Made by a program: the position numbers and the translations under genes. From an uncultured Muribaculaceae bacterium (GTDB taxonomy: Bacteria; Bacteroidota; Bacteroidia; Bacteroidales; Muribaculaceae), in contig CAJTUF010000005.1 of the NCBI GenBank assembly GCA_910579675.1, positions 1-64,000 of the forward strand: 64,000 nt of DNA, read 5' to 3'. The notes beneath the pieces were generated by a model that worked only from the letters and a program-made list of their open reading frames with translations, was not told where the DNA came from and searched no databases. Positions within the stretch are counted from its first letter, which is position 1. The number at the start of each line of letters is the position of its first letter. This document shows, one piece after another, positions 1 through 7,023 of the stretch.

Positions 1-320
1 CACGGCAACTCGCCTTTCAACGCTATTCTCGCCCTTTTCTAAGGGAGACCGACTCAGTGTGTCCGCTGAATAGTTACATCGGACAAGGCCAAATCTTAAA
101 TAAAGTTAAAATTAGCCGTGTCACACCCGAATTGTGGGTCGAGGGTCGCGTTCCCGCCCGCAGAACCCCACTTTTTCAAAGTTGAATTTCTGCAAATCCG
201 CAGTCATCAGCCTGTTGCGGGCCTATCCGTGTAACCGTGTACATTTTTGTACACGAAACACGATGTACACGTTTTGTACACGCCTGTAGGTAATATTCTG
301 CGTTATCCTGCAATTTCACC
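1..320. other. Noncoding left edge
   Basis: No convincing reading frame is seen here on either strand. The only structured part is a cluster of TGTACACG boxes near 236-282, listed separately. The stretch is probably a promoter or downstream region of a gene outside the left edge. Confidence 0.5.
236..282. repeat. Cluster of four TGTACACG boxes
   Basis: CGTGTACA at 236-243 and TGTACACG at 248-255 form a perfect 8-bp inverted repeat around TTTT. Two more direct copies of TGTACACG lie at 264-271 and 275-282, so four copies fall within 47 bp. This looks like a multi-site operator or iteron-like array for a DNA-binding protein. No gene for such a protein is visible in this window. The sequence is directly seen; the role is inferred. 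Confidence 0.6.
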
Positions 321-362
321 AAAAAAGAAAAAGCACTGAAAATCAACTGATTTCAGTGCTTT
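321..362 (-). terminator. Terminator of tRNA-Lys
   Basis: Two perfect 12-nt arms (330-341 and 351-362) enclose a 9-nt loop. On the minus strand they are followed by a T-rich run (329 down to 321). The element sits 25 nt past the tRNA-Lys 3' end and is a typical intrinsic terminator. Confidence 0.85.
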
Positions 363-386
363 GCGGTGTTCTTCCGAACCCTTTCG

Positions 387-459
387 TGATCCGCCTGGGG
401 CTCGAACCCAGGACCCCAACATTAAAAGTGTTGTGCTCTACCAACTGAGCTAGCGAATC
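387..459 (-). tRNA. tRNA-Lys (anticodon TTT)
   Basis: The minus strand folds as a cloverleaf. The 7-bp acceptor stem pairs 453-459 with 388-394 and contains one G-T pair. The D-arm carries AGCTCAGTTGGTAGAGC, the anticodon loop is CTTTTAA with TTT, and the T-arm carries GGTTCGAGCC. CCA is not encoded after the discriminator A. A strong promoter lies upstream and a terminator downstream, so it is a single-gene unit. Confidence 0.95.
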
Positions 460-512
460 ATCGCTTAACGGATGTGACGGCACCTGCGAAAGGCGCTTTC
501 CGTTTTGCGTTG

Positions 513-544
513 CAAAGGTAGTAACTTTTTTTCAATTGTGCAAA
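513..544 (-). promoter_or_regulatory. Promoter of tRNA-Lys
   Basis: On the minus strand TTTG (544-541) is followed after 20 nt by TACCTTTG (520-513). This is a near-perfect Bacteroidetes primary sigma promoter. It lies about 54 nt upstream of the tRNA 5' end. Confidence 0.85.
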
Positions 545-800
545 TTTTTTTCGTGTGTCATGCCAATATAGTGACAATATTTAGTTGCTCAGGTGTGTTA
601 TTAGTTATAATATTGCTCCCGAATTGCAATCCAACACCATAAAAGGATATGGCCGCGTTTAACACAAAAGATACATTTACGAAGGGGCGTGTCGGCATGG
701 GGATATCGAAATATCGTTTTGTCCCTGACACACCTGTTACGCGACTGGACATTTTAAGGATCACACCCGCCTGTATTTCGCCATAGACGTTTGCCACAAG

Positions 801-1130
801 TCAACGCTTGTACTTAATACCCGGACGGAAATTAGTGTTTGTATACCTGCATCTCTGAGGCAAATCGATATGGTGTGGCTGAAACTAAAATGATCTGACA
901 TCAATATCTCCTCCAATGGTAATTAAGTATGAATTTGAGGGAGTATAATCAAGCCCAAACATACCACCGTACAAGTTGAGTGCTATATAATCGCTAAAAC
1001 GATGGCGATACCTAAACACTATGAAAGCCGGCACTTTGGTTGTGGAGTTAATAAGCACGAGTGGCCCTATGCCAAATTGAGTGTTTCTAATCGCATAATT
1101 GTGATAATGGTATGCCCATATCGGGCGAAC
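801..1130 (-). pseudogene. Possible C-terminal remnant of an outer membrane protein
   Basis: On the minus strand one frame reads beta-barrel-like sequence, including YRHRFSDYIALNLYGG and ITIGGDIDVRSF. It is cut by an in-frame TAG at 885-887 and then continues to FRPGIKYKR before TGA at 801-803. Alternating aromatic and small residues and the terminal GIKYKR resemble the end of a Bacteroidales outer membrane protein. There is no usable start, because upstream the frame runs into the tRNA-Leu gene. I see nothing convincing in the rest of 462-1130. The assignment rests on sequence character only. Confidence 0.3.
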
Positions 1131-1170
1131 ATAAAAATCCCGCAACCATTGACTATCAATCAGTTGCGAG
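1131..1170 (-). terminator. Terminator after tRNA-Leu
   Basis: Arms 1163-1170 and 1139-1146 form an 8-bp stem with one G-T pair, followed on the minus strand by ATTTTTAT. It begins about seven nucleotides beyond the encoded CCA of tRNA-Leu. Confidence 0.7.
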
Positions 1171-1176
1171 ATTAAT

Positions 1177-1261
1177 TGGTGCCCGGACCCGGGCTCGAAC
1201 CGGGATGGATTGCTCCAACGGTGTTTGAGACCGTCGCGTCTGCCAATTCCGCCATCCGGGC
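1177..1261 (-). tRNA. tRNA-Leu (anticodon CAA)
   Basis: Minus-strand cloverleaf with acceptor stem GCCCGGA/TCCGGGC (1255-1261 with 1181-1187). The D-arm holds GGCGGAATTGGCAGACGC, the anticodon loop CTCAAAC carries CAA, there is a long class II variable arm, and the T-arm holds GGTTCGAGCC. Unlike the neighbouring tRNA-Lys, the CCA end is encoded (1179-1177). A terminator follows. Confidence 0.95.
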
Positions 1262-1273
1262 GGTTTGGATGTG

Positions 1274-1281
1274 CAAATATA
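1274..1281 (-). promoter_or_regulatory. -7 box of the tRNA-Leu promoter
   Basis: TATATTTG on the minus strand, 13 nt from the tRNA 5' end, matches TAnnTTTG. No clear TTTG is seen at the expected -33 position. Confidence 0.6.
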
Positions 1282-1369
1282 GCTCTTTTTTTTCGATTAC
1301 GCGCTATCGAGGCTCCGCTTTGACCTTTTTTTATGCCGAAAACACACGAAAAGGCAAGCAAGCCCTGAC

Positions 1370-1651
1370 TTAACTGCGATGGATCAGGCGCCCTACCACC
1401 GCAGTTATCCAAAGGGCAATCCCCGACAAGAGTGCCGAGCTCACCAGCGAGAGGTAGAAGTCGGTGTCACTACAGCCGAAAATGCGCGTAAATATCCATC
1501 CGCCCACGCAGGCGGCTGCTATACCGACAACGATAGTGACCCACAAGGGGGCCCTTTCCGGCAACAGACGTCCGGTCATGAATCCGGCAGTGATACCTAT
1601 CACCACCCACACTATCCACACCGATGGCGTGAGCACTTCTGCCTCGGTCAT
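1370..1651 (-). CDS. GlsB/YeaQ/YmgE-type small membrane protein
   Basis: This 93-residue protein has three hydrophobic segments (about 12-30, 37-57 and 66-87). Glycines are placed as in the transglycosylase-associated (YeaQ/GlsB) family, for example WVVIGITAGFMTGRLL and VGIAAACVGGWIF. Family members are inner membrane proteins linked to general or envelope stress; their biochemical role is not settled. It starts two bases after the stop of the 58-residue protein upstream, so the two are almost certainly co-transcribed. A periplasmic Cys around residue 60 is unusual but may mean little. The family call is fairly safe, the function is not. Confidence 0.75.
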   Translation of the reverse strand: MTEAEVLTPSVWIVWVVIGITAGFMTGRLLPERAPLWVTIVVGIAAACVGGWIFTRIFGCSDTDFYLSLVSSALLSGIALWITAVVGRLIHRS

Positions 1652-1653
1652 AT

Positions 1654-1830
1654 CTATGCTGTCAGGTGCTTGAAGGTGTCAATGGCCGGACTGATGGCTT
1701 GGGCCGCAACATCGGTGTCACCGAAAAAGTCGGCTATGGTGAGCCATATGATGAGAAGCACAATCAGCACCAGCACTCCAACGATGAGCCAGCCGGAGGT
1801 GTTGGATTTTCTTCTTTTCTCGTTTTCCAT
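1654..1830 (-). CDS. 58-residue single-pass membrane protein
   Basis: ATG at 1830 opens a 58-codon frame. It has a charged start (MENEKRRKSN), one strong membrane segment (about residues 14-34, GWLIVGVLVLIVLLIIWL) and a short C-terminal part with DFFGDTD. The positive N-terminus suggests an N-in orientation. It runs two bases into the next gene's start, so it forms a two-gene unit with the YeaQ-like protein. I recognise no family. Codon use looks normal and the topology is coherent, which is why I treat it as a real gene despite its size. Confidence 0.6.
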   Translation of the reverse strand: MENEKRRKSNTSGWLIVGVLVLIVLLIIWLTIADFFGDTDVAAQAISPAIDTFKHLTA

Positions 1831-1859
1831 AATGAAGGGAGGATTATTGATAATACGTT

Positions 1860-1923
1860 GAACAATGGACCCGTCGGTTGAGGGGCTTATGTCTATTCAA
1901 CCGCTGGAGTCCCTTTATTGTTC
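1860..1923 (-). other. Structured leader ahead of the small membrane operon
   Basis: The outer arms GAACAAT/ATTGTTC (1860-1866 and 1917-1923) and an inner 7-bp stem (1875-1881 with 1897-1903) make one long hairpin. It ends about 30 nt before the ATG at 1830. No T-run follows, so it is not an ordinary terminator for that strand. It may be a 5' leader structure. Confidence 0.4.
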
Positions 1924-1937
1924 GTCCCACCGTAATA

Positions 1938-2004
1938 AAGCAAAGCCGACGCCCATGGATGAGAGAGAGAGTGTGTGCATTTAGATCTCATTCCGGGCGC
2001 CGGC
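1938..2004 (-). terminator. Probable terminator of the uronate operon
   Basis: On the minus strand, arms at 1995-2004 and 1945-1954 form a 10-bp stem with one mismatch. The stem continues inward through GGATGAG-like pairing and is followed by TTTGCTTTATTA. It lies just past the kduI stop, at the end of the six-gene operon. Confidence 0.55.
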
Positions 2005-2027
2005 CTTCCTAATTTACCTATTATCCT

Positions 2028-2948
2028 TTATTTCATATCCAGATAGTTGATTTTATCCATATCGCCATAGTCAAGGTTTTCGCCTCCCATGCCCCATATA
2101 AACATATAGTTGGAGGTGCCGGCGGCAGCGTGGATCGACCATTCGGGCGACATCACCGCCTGCTCGTTATGGAGCCAGATGATGCGCTCCTGCTGCGGCT
2201 CACCCATGAAGTGGCACACGGCGTTGCCTTCGGGCACATTGAAATAGAAGTATGCCTCGACGCGGCGGTCGTGGGTGTGGGCGGGCATGGTGTTCCACAC
2301 CGATCCGGGCTTAAGCTCGGTGAGGCCCATCTGAAGTTGGCAGGGACCCTCCTCCAGCACATTCGACACTATCAGCTGGTTGATCACGCGGTCATTGCTG
2401 TCTTCCATCTTGCCTGCTGCAAAGCTGTTGGCCTTGATTGAGCCTTTACGGCCGTCGATAGTGATAAGCTGGGTCTTGTAAGCGCGGTGGGCCGGAGTGG
2501 AGTTGAGATAGAAGCGGGCGGGATTCGAGCTGTCTTTCGACCGGAAGGTCACATCCTTATGTCCGCGTCCGACATAGAGTGCATCCTTGAAATGGAGCTC
2601 ATACTCCTTGCCGTCAACGCTCACTATGCCATCGCCGCCTACATTGATTACTCCCAGCTCCCTACGCTCCAGAAAATACTCGGCCTTGAGGGGATCAATG
2701 GTCTCAAGGGTCATGGTCTTGGCCACAGGCACAACTCCGCCGAAGATCAGTCGGTCATAGAGCGAATACGTGAGGTTGATATGATCATTTTCCATCACCT
2801 TGCCCATCATGAAGTGTGAACGGAGCTGATCGGTGTCGTAGTGCTTGGCATCATCAGGATGACATGCACGCTGGATGGTATATGAGGTCTGGGCAGCAGC
2901 GCAGAGCGACATCGCGGCCAGAGCTATGGTGAGAAGTCGTTTTTTCAT
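2028..2948 (-). CDS. kduI: 5-keto 4-deoxyuronate isomerase with signal peptide
   Basis: KduI converts 4-deoxy-5-keto-uronate (DKI), the open-chain product of unsaturated uronyl hydrolases, to 2,5-diketo-3-deoxygluconate (DKII). The zinc ligands are present as H224, H226, E231 and H273, with the same spacing as in E. coli KduI (H196, H198, E203, H245). FLERRELGVINVGG and MPAHTHDRRVEAYFYF are family hallmarks. The oddity is the N-terminus: KKR followed by a hydrophobic stretch and AAAQ at 17-20 form a textbook signal peptide, and homology to cytoplasmic KduI starts only after it. This suggests a periplasmic enzyme. It is the last gene of the operon, five bases after eda. The family is certain; the export is inferred. 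Confidence 0.95.
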   Translation of the reverse strand: MKKRLLTIALAAMSLCAAAQTSYTIQRACHPDDAKHYDTDQLRSHFMMGKVMENDHINLTYSLYDRLIFGGVVPVAKTMTLETIDPLKAEYFLERRELGVINVGGDGIVSVDGKEYELHFKDALYVGRGHKDVTFRSKDSSNPARFYLNSTPAHRAYKTQLITIDGRKGSIKANSFAAGKMEDSNDRVINQLIVSNVLEEGPCQLQMGLTELKPGSVWNTMPAHTHDRRVEAYFYFNVPEGNAVCHFMGEPQQERIIWLHNEQAVMSPEWSIHAAAGTSNYMFIWGMGGENLDYGDMDKINYLDMK

Positions 2949-2953
2949 CTTTG

Positions 2954-3622
2954 TTATTTTTTATAATCGTGGATTGTCGCGAGCGACGAGCGGCACTTAT
3001 CGGCTATATAAGCCCAGTCGGAAGCCGCAACTCGGTCGGCAGGGAAGAGCTTGGAGCCCATACCTACGCAAAAAACTCCCGCGCCAAACCATGCTGTGAG
3101 ATTTTCGGCCGTAGGCTCAACGCCGCCGGTCACCATGAGTTTGCTCCAGGGCATCGGCGCAAGGAGCCCCTTCACAAACTTCGGGCCCAGCACATCGCCG
3201 GGAAACACCTTGCAGAGATCGCAGCCTGCCTCCTGGGCATTGCCTATCTCGCTCACAGTGCCGCAGCCAGGGGTATATGCCACACCACGGCGGTTGCACA
3301 CCCGCGCCACTTCAGGATTAAACATCGGGCCTACCACAAAGCATGCACCGAGCTGGATGAAGAGGGCCGCAGTCGATGGGTCGACAACCGATCCTACGCC
3401 TATCGCCATATCAGGGCATTCCGTTGCGGCATATTTCACCACAGCCTCAAACACCTCGTGGGCAAAGTCGCCACGGTTGGTAAACTCAAAAGCTCTCACG
3501 CCACCCTCGTAGCATGCCTTTACAACATTGCAGGCCACTGCGGCATCTTTGTTGTAAAACACCGGCACCATCGGTGCCTCTTTTATCTTGTTTAATACGG
3601 TAAGCTTATCAAATCGTGCCAT
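2954..3622 (-). CDS. eda: KDPG/KHG aldolase
   Basis: Class I aldolase that splits 2-keto-3-deoxy-6-phosphogluconate into pyruvate and glyceraldehyde-3-phosphate in the cytoplasm. The 222-residue length is normal. Active-site E46 and R50 (FEFTNR), the Schiff-base K138 (DLCKVFPGD) and the phosphate-binding GGV near 166-168 are all visible. It lies between kdgK and kduI, with 28 and 5 bp gaps, and completes the route that starts with GH88 and KduI. It has no signal peptide, unlike its downstream neighbour. Confidence 0.96.
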   Translation of the reverse strand: MARFDKLTVLNKIKEAPMVPVFYNKDAAVACNVVKACYEGGVRAFEFTNRGDFAHEVFEAVVKYAATECPDMAIGVGSVVDPSTAALFIQLGACFVVGPMFNPEVARVCNRRGVAYTPGCGTVSEIGNAQEAGCDLCKVFPGDVLGPKFVKGLLAPMPWSKLMVTGGVEPTAENLTAWFGAGVFCVGMGSKLFPADRVAASDWAYIADKCRSSLATIHDYKK

Positions 3623-3650
3623 AACTGAATTATAGACTCATGATATGTAA

Positions 3651-4670
3651 TTAACGCTGAACACGCCCATTGGCCGACCCTCCGGCAAGCGCAGCAACCT
3701 CAGCTTCCGACACAAGATTGAAATCGCCGGGGATGGTCTGCTTCAGAGCCGATGCAGCCACTGCAAATTCCAGTGCCTCACCCTGGCTCTTCATGGTGAG
3801 GAGGCCGTGGATCAGGCCACCCGAAAACGAGTCGCCACCGCCCACACGGTCTATGATCGGATTGATATCGTAGCGCTTGCTCTCATAAAACTCATTGCCG
3901 TCGTAGATCATGGCTTTCCATCCATTGTGGGTAGCCGAAAACGACTCTCTGAGCGTCGATGCAACATATTTGAAGCCAAACTCCTCGGCCATGGCCTTGA
4001 AAATGCCCTTGTAGCCCTCGGCTGCCGTGTTGCCGCCCTCTACGTCGGCCGCAGGTTTGAAGCCGAGACAGAGCTCTGCATCCTCCTCATTGCCTATGCA
4101 CACGTCGACATACTGCATGAGCGGACGCATGATGCTCTGAGCCTTTTCCTTGGTCCAGAGTTTCTTGCGGAAGTTGAGATCGACCGACACCGTTACCCCG
4201 TGGCGCTTGGCTGCCTCGCAGGCAAGGCGTGTCAGTTCGGCAGCCTTGTCGCTTATGGCCGGTGTGATGCCGCTCCAATGAAACCAGTCGGCGCCCTCCA
4301 TGATGGCATCGAAATCAAAGTCGGATGGATCGGCCTCGGCAATAGCCGAGCCGGCACGGTCGTAGATCACCTTCGAGGGGCGCATCGACGCGCCTGTCTC
4401 GCAATAATATATGCCCACTCTGTCGCCGCCACGCACTATGTGGTCGGTCTTGACGCCATAGCGGCGCAGCGCATTGACTGCGGCCTGTCCTATCTCATGG
4501 GTGGGGAGCTTGCTCACGAAATAAGCGTCGTGCCCGTAGTTGGCGCAGCTCACAGCCACATTGGCCTCGCCGCCGCCCCAGATCACGTCAAATGAATCGA
4601 CCTGCACAAACCGGTTGCAGCCGGCAGGCGAGAGTCTGAGCATTATCTCGCCGAGTGTCACTATCTTCAT
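3651..4670 (-). CDS. kdgK: 2-keto-3-deoxygluconate kinase (PfkB family)
   Basis: Phosphorylates KDG to KDPG with ATP, feeding Eda. The protein has 339 residues. The PfkB N-terminal sugar site appears as WGGGEANVAV (31-40). The C-terminal signature DRVGGGDSFSGG carries the catalytic base D280 and the anion hole. KDG kinase is preferred over other PfkB sugars because the gene sits between a GatC-like permease and eda in a uronate operon, and because of the MLRLSP start typical of KdgK. No phosphotransfer partner for a PTS is present, so this kinase supplies the phosphate that a PTS would otherwise add. Confidence 0.92.
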   Translation of the reverse strand: MKIVTLGEIMLRLSPAGCNRFVQVDSFDVIWGGGEANVAVSCANYGHDAYFVSKLPTHEIGQAAVNALRRYGVKTDHIVRGGDRVGIYYCETGASMRPSKVIYDRAGSAIAEADPSDFDFDAIMEGADWFHWSGITPAISDKAAELTRLACEAAKRHGVTVSVDLNFRKKLWTKEKAQSIMRPLMQYVDVCIGNEEDAELCLGFKPAADVEGGNTAAEGYKGIFKAMAEEFGFKYVASTLRESFSATHNGWKAMIYDGNEFYESKRYDINPIIDRVGGGDSFSGGLIHGLLTMKSQGEALEFAVAASALKQTIPGDFNLVSEAEVAALAGGSANGRVQR

Positions 4671-4712
4671 TCCTTTATATATATTTTTAGTCGGAAATTA
4701 TTGGTATTGATT

Positions 4713-6149
4713 TTATTCTGTTGTCTCGATCTCGGTGGAGCCGGAGCTGATCATGGCCTTCTCATTGCGGATGATCAATACACGATTCCACCACACCATA
4801 GCCATCGTTGCCACCACGAGAATGCCGGCTCCCACCCAGCGCAGTCCGTGGGTGAGCTGGAAAATGATCCACGCCAGCGGGCTTCCGGCAAAGTCAAGGC
4901 TGCCTCCGCTGAATCCCTCGGGAATAGCCACGGCGCCATCACCTGTCACTGCATAAACATCCTTGGCCGCAAGGGTGAACCACCCTGCCAGATCGGTGAC
5001 CATATACAGGCCGAGCACCATCACCACCAGACCTACAATAAAGGTCTTGAACACATTGCCCTTGGTGAAAGGGAGCACCAGCGGAAACACGTAAAACATG
5101 CCGGCAAGCGATGCCAGAGGAAGGAATTGGTTGCCGGGAAGCACAACGGCAAGAGCCAGAGTGACCGGAATGAGCAGCAGTGACACCACGAGAGTAGTGG
5201 GATGGCCTATCACAAGGGCAGGGCTCATGCCTATATTCAGGCCGTCGGCCCCTTTGAACTTGCGGGCTATCAACCGGCGCGTAGCATCGCTTATAGGCTT
5301 AAGGCCCTCGATAAAGAGCACCGTCACGCGGGGAATGAGTTCCATCACCGCTCCCATCTTGATACCGAGGCCGAGTATATAAGGTATACGGTCGACTATC
5401 TCGCCCCACGAGCCGCAGGTAAGGCATCCTATGCCGACACCCACGATCACACCAAGAAACAGAGGCTCGCCCATAAGGCCAAACTTCTTCTTCATACCCT
5501 CGGCGTCGATCTCGAGTCTGTCGATTCCGGGGATTTTATCAAGCACCTTGTTGATACCCCATGCAAAGGGCACAAAGCCGGCACAGAATGGTTGTGGAAT
5601 CGATATGCCGTCCATATCTTTGTAAAAACGCTGGAACACCTTGGCTGTCATATCGGCTATCACCAAAGTAATGATATAGCATATCACTGCACCGAAAAAG
5701 CCCCATGCCAGCGAGTCGGACGCAAAATAGATCACCGCGCCGATAAAAGCGAAGTGCCAGTAGTTCCATAGGTCGATATTGACTGTGCGGGTCGTCTTGG
5801 TAAGAAGCATCAGGATGTTGACCCCCAGACACACCGGGATGATAAACGCACCAACAGCAGTGTTGTAGGCCACCGACGCTGCCGCCGGCCAGCCCATGTC
5901 AAACACATGGAGCTGCAGATGGTATATCTCTACCACAGTGTTGAGGGCCGGCCCCAGAGCCGACGTGAGGAGCGCTGTCACTATCGACAGGCCCACAAAG
6001 CCCACGCCTACCTTCAGGCCGCTCTTGAGCGCGTCGCCCGGCTTGATGCCGATACAAACGCCCAGCACCGTGAAAATGACCGGCATCATCACGGCGGCTC
6101 CCAATCCTATGATATAAGCGAAAACCTGTTCCATTGTCTCAATATGCAA
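4713..6149 (-). CDS. Lone galactitol-type PTS IIC permease
   Basis: This 478-residue membrane protein (473 if the second Met at 6134 is used) matches E. coli GatC along its length. Matching segments include LQLHVFDMGWP, LLTKTTRTVNIDLWNYWH, KIPGIDRLEIDAEGMKKKFG and LPGNQFLPLASLAGMFYVFPL, with about ten hydrophobic segments. GatC is the membrane channel of a phosphotransferase system. No EIIA, EIIB, HPr or EI gene is present in the window. In this operon the protein most likely carries DKI, DKII or KDG across the inner membrane without phosphorylation. The gene lies 24 bp after the dehydrogenase and 42 bp before kdgK. Family certain, substrate inferred. Confidence 0.9.
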   Translation of the reverse strand: MHIETMEQVFAYIIGLGAAVMMPVIFTVLGVCIGIKPGDALKSGLKVGVGFVGLSIVTALLTSALGPALNTVVEIYHLQLHVFDMGWPAAASVAYNTAVGAFIIPVCLGVNILMLLTKTTRTVNIDLWNYWHFAFIGAVIYFASDSLAWGFFGAVICYIITLVIADMTAKVFQRFYKDMDGISIPQPFCAGFVPFAWGINKVLDKIPGIDRLEIDAEGMKKKFGLMGEPLFLGVIVGVGIGCLTCGSWGEIVDRIPYILGLGIKMGAVMELIPRVTVLFIEGLKPISDATRRLIARKFKGADGLNIGMSPALVIGHPTTLVVSLLLIPVTLALAVVLPGNQFLPLASLAGMFYVFPLVLPFTKGNVFKTFIVGLVVMVLGLYMVTDLAGWFTLAAKDVYAVTGDGAVAIPEGFSGGSLDFAGSPLAWIIFQLTHGLRWVGAGILVVATMAMVWWNRVLIIRNEKAMISSGSTEIETTE

Positions 6150-6173
6150 ATGATCGTTTCTCTGTACAGGTCA

Positions 6174-6968
6174 TCACTTAGGCTGCTTGCCTATGTAGGC
6201 CAGAATGCCGCCGTCGACATACAGGATGTGACCGTTGACAAAATCGGAGGCATCGGAAGCGAGAAACACAGCCGGACCCATCAGATCTTCCGGAGTGCCC
6301 CAGCGAGCGGCCGGAGTCTTGGAGATGATAAACGAATCAAACGGATGGCGGCTGCCATCGGCCTGACGCTCGCGCAGAGGAGCGGTCTGCTCGGTGGCTA
6401 TGTAGCCCGGGCCTATGCCGTTACACTGGATGTTGTGCTCGCCATACTCCGAGCATATATTGCGGGTGAGCATCTTGAGGCCACCTTTGGCTGCGGCATA
6501 CGCGCTCACGGTCTCGCGGCCAAGCTCGCTCATCATCGAGCAGATGTTGATAATCTTGCCGTGGCCCTTGCGGATCATGCCGGGTATCACTGCCTTGGCA
6601 CAGATAAACGGACCGATAAGATCAATATCGACCACGCGGCGGAAATCAGCGGCGCTCATCTCCTCCATGGGGATGCGCTTGATGATTCCGGCGTTGTTGA
6701 CAAGGATGTCGATTGTTCCCACAGTGGCTTCGATATCGGCCACCATGGCGCGTACTGCGTCCTCATCGGTCACATCGCAGAGATATCCTTTGGCATCTAT
6801 GCCAAGCTCCTTATATGCCTTCAGTCCGCGGTCTACAGTCTCCTGACGCGAGCAGTTGAACACAATTTTTGCGCCTGCCTCAGCAAATGCCTGGGCTATG
6901 GCGAGGCCTATTCCGTAGGCTGCACCGGTGACGAGGGCCACCTTGCCTTCAAGTGAAAAATTTACCAT
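6174..6968 (-). CDS. kduD: SDR dehydrogenase, probable 2-keto-3-deoxygluconate 5-dehydrogenase
   Basis: Classical short-chain dehydrogenase of 264 residues. The cofactor motif is TGAAYGIG (14-21), followed by NNAG (91-94), and the catalytic residues are S144, Y157 and K161. Genes of this type are often labelled gluconate 5-dehydrogenase (IdnO). Here it lies with kduI, kdgK and eda, so the fitting role is KduD: NAD(P)H-dependent reduction of DKII to 2-keto-3-deoxygluconate. It has no signal peptide and should act in the cytoplasm. It is the second gene of the operon, 55 bp after the DUF4861 gene. The choice between kduD and idnO rests on context. Confidence 0.85.
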   Translation of the reverse strand: MVNFSLEGKVALVTGAAYGIGLAIAQAFAEAGAKIVFNCSRQETVDRGLKAYKELGIDAKGYLCDVTDEDAVRAMVADIEATVGTIDILVNNAGIIKRIPMEEMSAADFRRVVDIDLIGPFICAKAVIPGMIRKGHGKIINICSMMSELGRETVSAYAAAKGGLKMLTRNICSEYGEHNIQCNGIGPGYIATEQTAPLRERQADGSRHPFDSFIISKTPAARWGTPEDLMGPAVFLASDASDFVNGHILYVDGGILAYIGKQPK

Positions 6969-7023
6969 GTCTGTATCTGGTTGTTTCGTTTAATATTTTC
7001 TATATGATTGGGCAAGCGGATAG

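Noticed and set aside
558..797. 79-residue minus-strand frame
   Set aside because: In frame with the remnant at 801-1130 but after a TGA, with no family likeness and no promoter or leader; too weak to call a gene.
885..1412. 175-residue minus-strand frame
   Set aside because: Its first half is the tRNA-Leu read as protein; only the region downstream of the tRNA looks protein-like and it is treated as a remnant.
1666..1881. Plus-strand frame opposite the 58-residue membrane protein
   Set aside because: The minus strand gives a coherent membrane protein; the plus frame does not.
4713..6149. A complete phosphotransferase system
   Set aside because: Only the IIC part exists here; no EIIA, EIIB, HPr or EI motifs were found.
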